Shown here: positions 34,411-47,300 of the stretch, one piece after another
Numbering within the stretch: the first letter of the stretch is position 1
Layout: each line of letters starts with the position of its first letter
NCBI GenBank assembly: GCA_013399895.1
Contig: VXBA01006569.1
Span: 1,022,518-1,086,517 of the forward strand
Direction: 5' to 3'
Origin: Serilophus lunatus
Taxonomy: Eukaryota > Chordata > Aves > Passeriformes > Eurylaimidae
Length of the DNA: 64,000 nucleotides
Position numbers and translations under genes: made by a program
The notes under the pieces: model-generated
Seen by the model: the letters and a program-made list of their open reading frames with translations, nothing else
Databases searched by the model: none
Told to the model about the DNA's origin: nothing

Positions 34411-37400
34411 TCATGCTGCAGCCTGGAGAAAATGACCCTGTGCTGAGTGCTAGGCAGAGGTGTGACCTTCCCTGGACAGGAGAAATTTATATTCCTGGGG
34501 CTGCCTTCTGCCAGGATCTAGCAAGGAGAAAACAGGCAGAGAAACCTCAGCCTTGAATGAGAAGGGTTCATTTCCTGCAGATTTTGTAAAAAATGGAAGA
34601 AAGTATTTTAAATATCAGCAAAGGAAATGCAATTTCTGCCTGTACCAGCCAAGGGTGCAGAGGAGATGAGTGGCTCCATTTCCATCCCTTCAGAAAGCAG
34701 AGACAGTGTTGTCCTGTCTCTGCTACTTCCAGTGGCAGTCTTAGGCATAATGTCACACAACATGGTCCAAGACCCTCTGCTCTGCTCAGGGAAGGCTCTG
34801 CCTCTCCCAAAAGACAACTGGAAAAGTGGAAAAAAAAATTAACTAATTGAGCCCAGCTCAGGAGATAGATTTGTGAATTATTACATTTTTGATCCCCATA
34901 GCAATGCAAATCCTAGTATGTGCCAAGAACAAATTAGGCTGTCTGCAGCTGAGAATTCTCCCCAGAAGAAAAGCCTTTTTTCTAGACATAAGAAACAAGA
35001 AGATTTGCCAACACTGGAGAAAATGCAGATTAAGAGTCCCTCCTTAAAGTTTCATTAGGAAAATTCAAGGCTTTACCAGAATGAAGATATAACTTTTTTT
35101 GGAGGGGTGTTAGAATAACTACACAACAAAAATAAATTGAACTTCCACTGAGTTCATGGCCTTCCATTTCCATCACTGTGTGTCAAATACAGGCTCCTGG
35201 GGGCTCCATAATGCTTCAAAACAAGGAGTGCTTCCACCTTGAGTGCACCCAGGTGCTCGTGGGCTCTGGCTAAGGAAAGCAATTTTAACATCACTCCCAT
35301 GTCCTGCTAATTTTCCAGTCTCATTTTGTCTGCCAGATACAACTTTCCTTTCTCTTTCCAGAGCAAAATGAGATAAAAATAAACAGAGAATGTGGGATCT
35401 GAGTTTTCCTTCCAAAAGTGGTCCTTCAGCAGAATGAATCAGAGGCCAAACATTAAGTCCCAAAAGCTATTTGTCTCAGAGTTGCTTGGAGATCCGTTAG
35501 CAGGGAGATGAAATAAATTTTTCAGAAAATTCACTTTTCTGTAAAGTGATAATCAAAGCACTTACCTTCAGCATAGAATTAATTTGAGTGAAAATTAGAA
35601 TTCCATCCCTCATCAGACTTCCAACCATAAAGAAAAAAAATTAATTCAAAAATGATGGTACTTTTAACTTGTGTGATTTGTCTCAACCTATAACAAAGAG
35701 GAAAATATTTAGTTTTATCAAGTTAATCTCTCTGTGCTGCTCTACAGGCACATTGATGATCTCCTAATTCGTTAGTACGCTCCAGTATAATTTTGAAAGA
35801 TGGCCGTTCTCAAGTAAGCTGTGCTGTGCTAGGGGAAGTTCACTTGAGCACAGATAACTCATATTAATTCAGCTGTCAAAATACAGCCAAAGAAATCTGA
35901 GAGCAGTCATGCAATTTCCTAATATTATCTTCCTAACTCATGTTTCATTCACCCCTGGGACCGTAACTGAGTTGCTGCTTAGTGTAAATGCTTTGCTCTA
36001 CAGTCCAAATGGGACAGAAGTGGCAAAGACAATCAGTAATATCACACTTCAGCATGCCTGGAGAAATTGAGGCACACTCATATTGAATGCCTGTGGCTAT
36101 TTTTGGCACATTGCTTGTGGCTTTTGTAAAATTTCTTAATTTATAACCAGTTAGTAACCTGTAAGTGAATATTCTATACTGACACATGACCATTCGGTTT
36201 ATACAAAAGCCTTGGGTGATGGTTGTGGATGAAATGCAAGCAAATTATCTGGAGAGTCTCAACCACAGACAGCTGATTGCTGGCTACTTCCTTACTCTAA
36301 TCACTGAGCACTTATGCCTCAGAGTTAATTCTGCAGATACCACACTGACTCTTCTCTCCAGTGTGACTGATGCAGACATTGGTTTATCAACCCCCTTGTC
36401 TACTACAGAGCATTACACCTAAAAAGCAGACCAATATCAGTAGAAACTGCTTAAGTCTGAAAACAGTCAGAATTTTCTTTCAATAGTTTTAACACCTGAT
36501 GAAGAAAATTTTTGAAGAGAGTTTGTTTATAAGATAATAATTTATTAAAAAATAGTTGTGTGCTTTGGAGAAATGCTCAGTTAAGGAGCAACTTTGTCAA
36601 AAATGGAATATGAAAAAATAATTTACTAAATCTGACAATTTTGATTAATCTGAGGAAACTAAAATGATGAGATTATTTAGCATAGTAAGAAATAATCTTA
36701 GAGAAAGGACTTTCTTCTACCTGATTTACAATGGATATCACCCTTTTCAAGCCTTCTATCTTACCCCTAAAACAGGCAATCGTTGACTACAGCTGAATGG
36801 TACACCTCCTTTAACTATTTGTTCCTTCAAACTCTTTCTATTTCTTTAAATTATTAAACAATTACATAAATAACATTAGGGCTTTACATTAATTAACACT
36901 GGCAGGTTAAATTTTCTGCATAATTTGATTAGCTTGAGTTATTCAGTTATTTCTGAGTTAGCATGCAGAAATTGGGAAAAAGGCTTCAAAAATCCACAAT
37001 TTACATTTTGAATTCTTTTGATTAGTCCTGGCACACCTCAGGTTCACGTTTTCAAGCTCTTTCCCCCAGCCACAAGGGATAGCAACTTATTTTACATCTC
37101 AGGCAGTAGCTCAAAATCAGCAGCTGGAGTTTAAAGCAAAAGACCAAAACCTGACAGATGTGGACTTGGGGTGAGTGGAAGACAGATGAACAAGGGAAGA
37201 ATAATAAAGGACACTGATCCTGCCTGTACCAGCACTGAATGGGCACCAGGGTTTCTCCTAACAGCTTGGACCTGAGAAAGGTGGACAGAAAAAAAGAATA
37301 CTTTCATGTACAGAATCCTTAAACAAATTATTTCTTCCCACCATCCCTCTTTTATTTCTTCCTGTTTCAGATCCTATTTTGCTAAAGCTATGGAGTAGAT

Positions 37401-40400
37401 GTCACAGCACCAGGACTGTTTCTGCTCCAGCAGCTGAATGTTATTTGTATTCACACATGCCCTTCCTTGACACTTGCACTGAAGCAAAACCACCTTGCAG
37501 TTCCTGCTGTGCACTGTGCAAGGAGTTCTTCTTCATACACTCAAGGAAAAACATCCCCAAGACTTTTACAGTAAGTAAGGAGATCTCTTTCCTCTGAGAG
37601 TGGCAAGCCTGCAGCTATTCAATTCCACCCAATAAATGGGAACCATATGACTATAAGGTGAGGAAAAGTGCAGCTGCCTTTCTACCAAACACCTCTCCAA
37701 CCTTTACATGAAGAAAGCTTTTTTTGTGGTTGTCAGACCTGTTCATGGCTTGGGATAGTGACAGTAAAGATGTGGCTCCTTTTGTAGGTCCCAGCACAGT
37801 TTTTAAATCTCTCCTCTGCTCTGTCCTTTTTTCCCTGGTTTCTGTACCTTATATAATTATTTTCCTTCTCAGCCTTTCCTAAAAGTGTACTTTTCTCTCT
37901 GTTAATTTTGCCATTTCTCCCAGTGCTTGTTCTTAATCAAGTATATGGCATCTGTATTCTTCCACTTTGAGGAATGCCAATCACAGGTGTAATTGCTCTT
38001 TAGGGAAATCACATATTTCTATGAGGCCTAAACCCAACCAGAAGCTAGAGTCCAACGCAAGATTTGTAACACCGGAGCAGCAAACTAGGGGAAAAGTGAG
38101 GAAACTAGCCACTAGCCCTGAGAGATGTGCCTCAAATCACTCACACCACAGTGATAACACGAAAGAGGCGGAGAGCAATTTTTTAGGCCCTACCCTTGAA
38201 AGAAGTGCCCTACAGTACAGCTACTGAAGTACATCTACTTACTTGCAGACTTGTTAAAATAAACATAATGGGAGATGATACACCTGGACTTCAGACTTCA
38301 GCTGTTTGCACACAGGTCCAAAATGTTCTGAAACATAGGTAATACCTGAACAGCTCTAAATTACTGACTTAGGGAAGCTGGGATGGTGTACCAAAGGATC
38401 TACTGTGCTCTATATGAACTGCTCTATATGCGCTGCTGTTCTTTAATCCTCTACAGAAAACAGATTGTCAGGACAGCTAGCTCTTTGTTCCTACCCAGCA
38501 CAACCATGCTTATGTTGTTAGCTACTTTTCAGCTGCTGTTATAACTTTAGCTGGCAAGATACAAAGCTGTACTCCTGGAATTGCTGTGGGATCCTGCCTC
38601 CACCAAAAGGTGCTGCTGACTGAGCTGGGCATTGCCCGCAAACTGGAGATGACACACATCTCTTCTGTCAAGCTACTTACCCTGGGCAAAGATGTCCTTT
38701 CAATAAGGAATCTGTAGGCAGTTGTCTTACCTGATTGGCATGGTTATCATCTTTCTCATCATGTTTTCATATGCTTGTCCTCAAAAGACAAAAGGTCTGC
38801 TCTTGCTACTCCCGAAGTCAGTGGGAATTCTGCCACCAGTTCCAGTGGCAGCTGGATCGGGGCCAAAATGTTAGCCATTCTACTTCTCTTTAAGTCATTC
38901 CCAAACAATACTTCTTTGATTATATACCAAGCCTGAGGGGTCTTAGTTATCTTCTAACCTTCTCCTTTACATGTCCAATATCTATAGATTCCATAGCGTA
39001 AGCAGGAACTGTTTGAACAGAAGGGCCTTAATCATCGAAAGTATTTTTCTTTCTCAGACGTGTTTTTTTTCCTCAAAGGGAGTTTGTCGCTAATTCCTTT
39101 GGGAATGAGATGGGGAAAACGAAAGGAAATGACACTGCTTTAAAGAAAAGCTAAACCACAAAAAAATCCCACAGAAAGGTAATTTCTGACACCTGAGAAC
39201 TAATATACCTATGATCAAATTCACTGGCAGGAAAAATATCCTGGTCACACTGAAAAAGCTAATTTTTAACACTATATTGGACACAAAGATGATACAAGCC
39301 ACAAGAGTAACTTCGACTAAATTTTGAAGGGGCACTGCAATAGAGGGCAGAGAATAGAAAGAAAGGGGAATCCTATTTATTTAGATAACTGTACGATCTA
39401 ACAAGTCCAAAATCGCTTCTTTTGATTCTGAGTATCTTCCTAGACTTCTAAACAGTAATTGTGTTCTCCTTTAATTAGAGACTGTGATTGTTATATTCTT
39501 CCATAGAGAGCAGCTGTACATAGACATTTAGTTTTTAGCCACAGAAGGAAACACCACACTGTGTATGGTTATGCCTTACAGATGCCACTTGGTAAAGGAT
39601 GAAATAGCTACAGGTGACAATCTGTCTGAACTCAGAAGATCAAAACATGATTCTGTCCAAACTGGATCCTGCAAATAATGCCTTTGCAACTGGAGAACTT
39701 TGGCACTGAAGTATTATTCATAAAAACACAGAGGAAAATCAACTCTGCTGCATAGCTGAAGAGCTTTACTACAATTTGGACACACAGAAGACTTCTGTGT
39801 ACTTCAGGTGAAACATATTCACCCTCCAAACAGGACAGATAAGAATTTGGTTTTGCAAAATCCGCATGCAGTAAAGTTGATATGACAGCTGTACTAAGCA
39901 GTATATAGCTCCTCAGAAGGCTGGGCATTACAAGAAAGGAAAAAGTGCTGTCAGAAAGAGACATACTTTACTCTTCCACCAAACAGCAGGTGAATAAATT
40001 AATACACTCAATCCATTAATAAATAAATTCTATATAAAATAGGCACATAATATAACTGGGTTGTCTGTATGAATTAAAAAGTGGCTTTAGGCTAGGTACT
40101 GCAACACTTTATCAGTCTCCTCTGATTTTACCAGTTTTCTCTGATTAGGCATTCCTAGAGTGACTTCTAAGACTCGGCTGACTTGGGCCACTAATATTTT
40201 GATGAGTTTTGTACATGACGTAATATTTGGGGTTCTATATGAGATCATAAATGAACAATGTCAAAATACTCATTCTTCATTTTACACATGCAGGTCTTAC
40301 TAAATACATGACACACTGCTAGAATGGTAGCCTTCATCAACCTTTCATGATACATTTCAATGAAGAAGGAGGCAAAGTATGCTAGTTGGAAAAGCAAGTT

Positions 40401-41211
40401 CAAAATGAAGGAAGATCAGCAGGTTTTATTTCTATTTAGCAAACAGAGTTTGGGATTTGACTTTCACATCTTAGGAATGTTTTGCGAAAGCCACCAGCAT
40501 GTTCAATCTGACTCTGTTGTCAAATTCCTCTATGATACATAGGATTGGAAGGGAGGGATGTAAAAAAATCCCAAGCAATCCAGGTTCTAAAAAGGACTGT
40601 GAGAGAAAATAACTGTCTGCACAGAGGTGGTTGAGGCTACACAAGGACATCCAGGAGGAGGACTTGGGATGTTTTTTCTTCAACATTCACTTTGGCACCC
40701 TATGAGAACAAGTAGTTTTTAAGTATCTCCTCAGAAAGGTTGTGGAATCTTTCTCTTCTTGATTGATATTTACTGAAACAGAGCCATCAAGGAGATTTTT
40801 AAATCATGGGTCTTCCTAAGATGGGAAGTCATAAACATGGATGTATGCAAGCCCACTTGTTTGACGCATTTGGAGAAGACTGTGAATGCTCAAAGAGCAG
40901 CAGCAAATCCTGCCTAGCTGCAGTCACCTCATGGTATTGCAACACATGTTAGGTGGGGTTTCTACACCGGACTAAACTATATGGCAGGGCAGGAAAGGTT
41001 CTGAGATGCACCATGTGAGGATGACCCTGTATTTCTCATTCAATTCAGCTGTGTGCCAATACTGCAGATCTGGCAATGGAATGGGGCTTGCTTGTGATCA
41101 TGAACAGCCAGGATACCTGTGTGTGCAGTTGAGGCAATCCAGGTTTGTGCCTGCATGCTTTCATGCAAAGGGAGTCACACAAAACAGCAGACTAGCTAGG
41201 ATTGCAAAAAA
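34411..41211. other. Intronic sequence without a clear element
   Basis: No exon or RNA gene recognised. The AT-rich stretch 36836-37025 has clustered ATTA/TAAT sites. A fragment near 40730-40790 hints at a CR1 3' end but is too weak to call. Confidence 0.4.
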
Positions 41212-41310
41212 GCAGCTCCTGAACTCTAATCCCAGTAGTTCTCTTAACACACTGGGTGGCCTTGTGCAGGTCTATTGGCTTGTCTCTGAATCTCCGTATC
41301 TGGAGGAACA
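41212..41310 (+). mobile_element. MIR-like SINE relic
   Basis: 'gaactctaatcccagtagtt', then 'gggtggccttgtgcaggtc' and 'cttgtctctgaatctccgta' parallel the MIR core in order (ctaatcccagctctg, tgtgaccttgggcaagtc, ctctgtgcctcagttt). About 100 bp are recognisable, at high divergence. It lies in the opposite orientation to SCFD2. Confidence 0.55.
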
Positions 41311-44300
41311 AAGGACTTTTACAGAAGCACTGTGTGCTCTACCCAAACTGATGCTTTTATTGCATGTTTTAAAATATCACACCTGGTTTCTGGTAGATCT
41401 CTTTCATGTGAGTTGAACGAAAAAAGTATAATCTGTGCTCATTCACAGCCGCTTTAAACTAGTCAGAGTGGCATAAAAAGGGACCCACCTGGGAACGAAG
41501 TACGAGAGTCACATTCAAAGTGTGATCCCTTGAGGCACATTCACCAAACATACCACCACCTTTTATTGCTTCTTAGCAATGCTTAGGAATAAGGTGGTTT
41601 TGTTACTAGAAAGCATTTCTTTCCACAGCACTTTTAAAATAGATCTGTCTGGATAAGGAGGTATGTAAATTTGGCTTATTTAATAATTGTGAAAACTGAG
41701 CTTTGAATAACCCTGAAGAAAGCCAGGCGGATTGCAGGCTGTAGCTATAGGACTTTCAAAACAGCAATGGCAAGAAGCAGCAGGAAGCCAGCACTGCTAT
41801 TTATGCTGAGTAACTGTCCAGTTACTAAAGAGATTACATTAATAAAACTTATTTATCTGCTTGCTTATTCAATGTTTATCCATTCCTCTTCAAAGGTGAA
41901 AAGATTTTGGTTTTTTCGTTTGTTCTCCAAACAACGCATGTAATTTATGTATTAGATATTATATGTTATATCCATGTTATATGTTGTATTATAAGTTCTA
42001 TATCACCAAGGATTTGAGACATGCTACTGTATAGAATGCTGTTGCAGTAAATGCAAAGGCTGATTTCAAAATACGATCAGACAATCTTTTAGTCCAACAG
42101 GAGTTATTTTTTTCCACATCCGTATTTCATTTTGATTCATAACCACTAGTGTAAGCCACATGTCAATAAGCACGCTATCTTTCACATTCCTCACTCTTCC
42201 CTCTTTCAAACTGAGTATACCAGTATGCTAGATTTACTGTTCAGAAAAATCCTGGTGTGACTATGTTATTACTTTAATTAATCAAGGCCTAACATTTGAT
42301 TAGGGCATCTGGGAATAATATTACAATCAATCCTGCAAGAAGCCTGTGCATATGGATGGAGGATTTGCATATGTCAAAAATTAATTTCCTCTGCAGTCAT
42401 TCAGTTTAATCTTGGGGAAGCACTTAGAGTATGTTAAAGAGAATATTCTAATGGAAAGTTATCATCTAGGTCTAGAACTCTCTGTGATAAACAGTATGTA
42501 GATCAACTCAAGTATTTACATTGCACTTCTGCAGAAATTAACATTTCTGTCCTCAGGTTTCATTTATTCTGGCCGTAGTTCAGAAGTTAAAGACGAACAA
42601 AACATTCTAAACGCCTCTATGGCAATAGAAGGAAAGCACATCCTTTCATTCAATAGGAAGATGTTTTACTGAAGCCCCAAATACTTATCTAGTATTTTAC
42701 ACTTAGAAATATTTTAAAATAACTCACATAAAACTTTTCCTAAGATGGACAAGGGAAGAGGTGAGAGAAGGGCTATAATTCCGCATTTGCTGCTTTGACA
42801 TTTAGAACAGCTTACTTTCTATCACCAGAGCACTACTGCTGTAGGCCACACTTGCTGTAAAATCTTCACACTACATCCCCGTGCACCTTATGAATTTTAC
42901 TACAACTTTACATTAAAACAAAGAATTCTGATTCTTTTCATAATAATAGCAAATAGTTCCAGCCTTCCACAGCTGCAGAAGTTTGCTGTCCCTAGAGATT
43001 TGTCATAGTACAGCTCTTGCTTCCAATCAAAACAGTGACATAGTGGCCACGATTTACAGCTTGCAGGGACTTGATTAGGGAATAGCACACTACTGAGCAA
43101 GTATTAAACAACCATACAGAATTTCTAATTTGCAGAGCCTTTTATCTTTACCTCCTCCCCACCAAAATTTTCAAAATCAAAAAATAATTTCTTGCTCAAA
43201 CACTAAGGGAAATAGGAGCTGATATTTAACATTTCTTTTCCTCTTTGTTGAGGTTTCAAAGCAATGTTCTTCCATAACTGAGACTGGCTCTTTAAACAAC
43301 TTCATCCTTACCATTTTAAATAATAAACATCTGCACTGTTATAGTAACAGCACCGTAAAACTTGCATGATAACAAGGAAGAATAATTAAAAGGTTTAGCA
43401 TCAGACTATAAATTATTCTCAGATAAAACTGGAAATTTTCCTTACAAAATTACCAGTAAATAAACACTGAGAATAAAAATTAAGCAGAATGGAAGTGGGA
43501 CCTATGCTTAAAAATTCCAGAATTCCTATTTTCTGGAAAAAAAAAGGCTTAAAACAGCCTACAGAACAATATAAAATTACACTTCTCAGGCCGGTGAAGT
43601 TTGAAATTTAATTAGTTGCCAAGCTGTAGCTTTTGTTACTGAGATCTAGTTTTTTCTTAAGTCCAGTAATTTCATTTTCAGGAAGTTAAAACTACTGTAT
43701 ATGATTTAAGTAGTGAGAAAGTGACCTCAGTTTCCTAAAATTATATATTACATCAGTGTAAGGAGCATGAATTCTAACTGCTAATTTCTACAGTTTTATG
43801 ATGTATTTTTGACTGTTAGAGTGGAACAAGATGCCAACAGCTTAAGGGTCTGTATTTCTGCAAATGGCTGGCTTTGCATGCATGGTGATTTTTGGGTATC
43901 TGTTTAAAATGCTGGCAGCTATGAAAAAAACGAAAACTGCAGTGATGCTGTGGGGATTCGCCACTTGACAGAGATCTCAAGCCACAAATACAAATGGTAC
44001 ATAAACATTTTATGAGTTATGGGGTCCAACAGCAAAATATTTTCAAATTTTGCCATTCCTTCTTCTGCAACTGCAGAGACATATCTGTTAAAGGACAGGA
44101 AAAAAAGCAATGTTCCAGTCCTTAGCTGCAATGCTAATTCTGAATATATGGCTTAAAACTGTTATTATCACATACGTTACATATTAAGTAGAAAGCCTGA
44201 AGCTATTTGTCTGTCTACATTTAACCTGAAAGTCTATTCTTCCTCCCAAGAAACTAGTTTTAATAGACAGATTCTTCAGTACTTTCATTCTCTGAGAGAA

Positions 44301-47300
44301 GAATTGAGGTCTGCAGAATTGTTTCATTTTCTGCAGTTTGCAGTCTTCAATGAAGAAGCTGTTTATTTCGATCATGGTTATACAGTGAAAACACATCTGC
44401 ATTTATGGAGTTAATAGTCTTCCTATTAATTTTACCCTGCTTTTTTTTTTTTTTTTAATAGAAACCTAATGAAAACCATGTTTATGTTCTCAAAGGCACA
44501 GAGGAAATTCATTACTCGGAGGAATAACACACTCCACAAGTGAAATGAAAGTAATCTTATTTATGACAGGAAGGGGCCTTCACTAGACTCAACTCCACCA
44601 CACTTGGACTGATACTAGCTGCATGAACGAAGCTGCAAACTCAGAAACTCGTTTCAAATGTAAGCCTCATCTCAGCAACAGACAGATTTGCAGTTTAGTC
44701 TAGCAAACATTCAAAATCTGCTGAATGGGAACTATCCAGCTATTATATTTACTACAAACATTAGAGAAAGAATGCAACGATTCCAAGAAAAGCAGTGATA
44801 TGGCCTCTTCTTTGGGGTGCCTTCCTCACACTTAGCCATGAGCTAAGCACCCTGCCCCTTGGTCAGCATCCACCAAAACACACACCTAACGCCTCCAGGC
44901 AGCCCGCTTGCTTATCAGATCTGGCACTTTGCTTTGGGTTTAACAGCGTCATTGCAGTAACTGAAATCCCCAAGTTTAATAGCACTTGGTTGTGGGGATA
45001 AGAGAGGTTTGTAAATACACATGCCTGGAGAATCCTCGAGGAGTGGGACGTGGCAGGATGTGGGGAAGGATAGGCACTGTAGAGCTGCAGCCTCAGCTTG
45101 CTAAAGGTATCGATACCCAGAGGTGTATAAGGTATCCTGCACAGCTGGGTAATTCCATAAGCAGAAAAGAGTAATCAGAAATGACAAAAGATGATTTACT
45201 GTCCCATCCACCCAGCCCTCTACATGTGTGCCTGAGCATCTGGCATCTGTGTGCATGCATGCATGCATGCGTGTCTGAATTCGAAAAAGAAAAATCTTCA
45301 TGCAAAGAGGGAAGATGATGAGAAAATGCCTGACAAGTTACTGCTACATCTATTTCTGTGAGAGATGGCAACTTTTTCTTGAACAAAATCAAAAAGGAAA
45401 AATGTTTCTTAGCACTGTAAAAGTCAAACCCTATGTTCATCCCATTTCTAGAGACTTCAAAAGAGAGCTTTCATTAATGGAAAGTTGTGATGTATGGCAA
45501 ACTTGATGGCTCCACATGCGTTTGCAATTTCTGTATCTAAACCCACATGTTTTACATTCCTTGGGTTTCTTCCCCAAGTTGTCTTGAGTTATAAAAGGGA
45601 AGGGAGGGGAAGGAGCTGCCGTGTGCAAAGGCTTCCATCCAGCAGTAAGTCCCTTTGCCCACAAGAAGGCACTATATATTAACAAATAGAACATGATGAT
45701 ATTTCTGGAGGGAATTGCCAGGTTTTTTCCTTTTCCCTGCCGACTTTTGCTAAAGACCCAGGACAAGATGTGTGGGTTTCTCCAGCGTCATGAAGGACAG
45801 CTGCCTTTGTCTGCCTGCAGATGTTTGGCCAGTTGCAGTTTGGATGCTTGAACAGTGAGTGAGATAAGCTTTTCAGTCTTCAACAAGGAATTAACAGATA
45901 TTCTCTGTACATCTTCCCCCAGAAAGCAACTTATAACATTAAAACAAGCTTGATGAATTTGAAGATTTAGTTGAAGAAAAACATATTTAACTCTTCCTTT
46001 GTTATATTCTCTTGCTATTACAGTATATTTGCATTTGTATAGCCACTTCACTTTTCCTTCATGTGATCTAAATTTCTCTTCTGCTTCATGCCACACAAAA
46101 CAATTAATCCTTTGTTTGCAACATTAGTAGGTTGTCATGGAAATTAATATGATTTCAAAAATCCAGAAGTATGAACATTTTTGGATCACATATGAAGAGA
46201 ATAGGGTGACATAGACTGAGCACGTCTTTTAGAAATATCTTGGTACGCAGTAAGTGCATAAGAAAAAGGATATTTTTGAAGAATATAAAACTTTTAAAAC
46301 GTAAAAAACTGAAGCCTTGGCTCAGTCTGAAATATTTGAACATTCCTCCCAACAGGCAAGTCATACTTAAATCTTCTTTCCAACAGGAAAATTATGCTTT
46401 AAATCATATGCAGCTTTTAGTTTGTACAGAAGATTTCTTAATCTTTTTGTCTGGATTTGAACTTGTCAGCTAGGAAAGCAGAATTGAGACTCTTCTCTTC
46501 CCCTGACAAATGATCTATTTGCTGACAGAGTTGAGCAAGGGAGTGGACAATCTCAACAGTGTTTTTCTACATCCATATTTTATTCATCTCTTAACGTGAA
46601 CATAGAAAAGCAGGAGTGGCTGCACCAAAGAAATAAATCTGCTGCTCTCTCTGATGTCTCTATACCTCAAATTGTTGGAAAGAGCCTGGCATGGGCCAAA
46701 ATTCTCCACGATGACATGGCTGAAGTCCAGGATGGAGCCATGATACAAGCAATGTAACTTCAGACTTACAAGATCTACCTTTGGTAACGTATCTACCCAG
46801 ACTCCTACACAATTCTGGACAAAACACTGTCTGAGCCTCGTGAATGAGATGACAGATAGTGCCAGACACCTATTTGGGTTGTGGGAGCTGCCAGACTAGC
46901 TCCATACGGCTGAAAGATGTTGTACAGAGAGATCTGTCAACATTATCAGAATTGAATTTAGTTGAACTGGCAATAACAACAGAGGTAGTATAGGGAACTG
47001 CTTGCTTTCTAGCTGCTGCCTCTTCTTTCAAATTAAATTAGGTGTCCCCATGCCCTAACAGAAAGCTGCCTACTCACAGCTCACACATACCACCTGCTCA
47101 GTGCTATCATATACAGAGGAGACCCAATTTTCTCCCTTCCACATTTCTCACATCCATATACTATCCACACCAGTGCTCTCTTCTCAGACAAGATATGAAG
47201 GTAGAGTTTATAATGAGTATATTCACACCATTTCAAGAGGTTTTCAAAATGCTGTTTGCCAATATTTGCAACATCTATGTTCTCCCCCTTATAAGCATGC

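Noticed and set aside
40725..40795. Possible plus-strand CR1 fragment ('aaaggttgtggaatctttct')
   Set aside because: The match is limited to one phrase; flanking sequence does not continue as CR1.
45437..45766. Minus-strand frame with CKTC...HQVCH, resembling a C2H2 zinc finger
   Set aside because: The spacing and missing hydrophobic positions do not fit a real finger, and no linker or second finger follows; probably chance.
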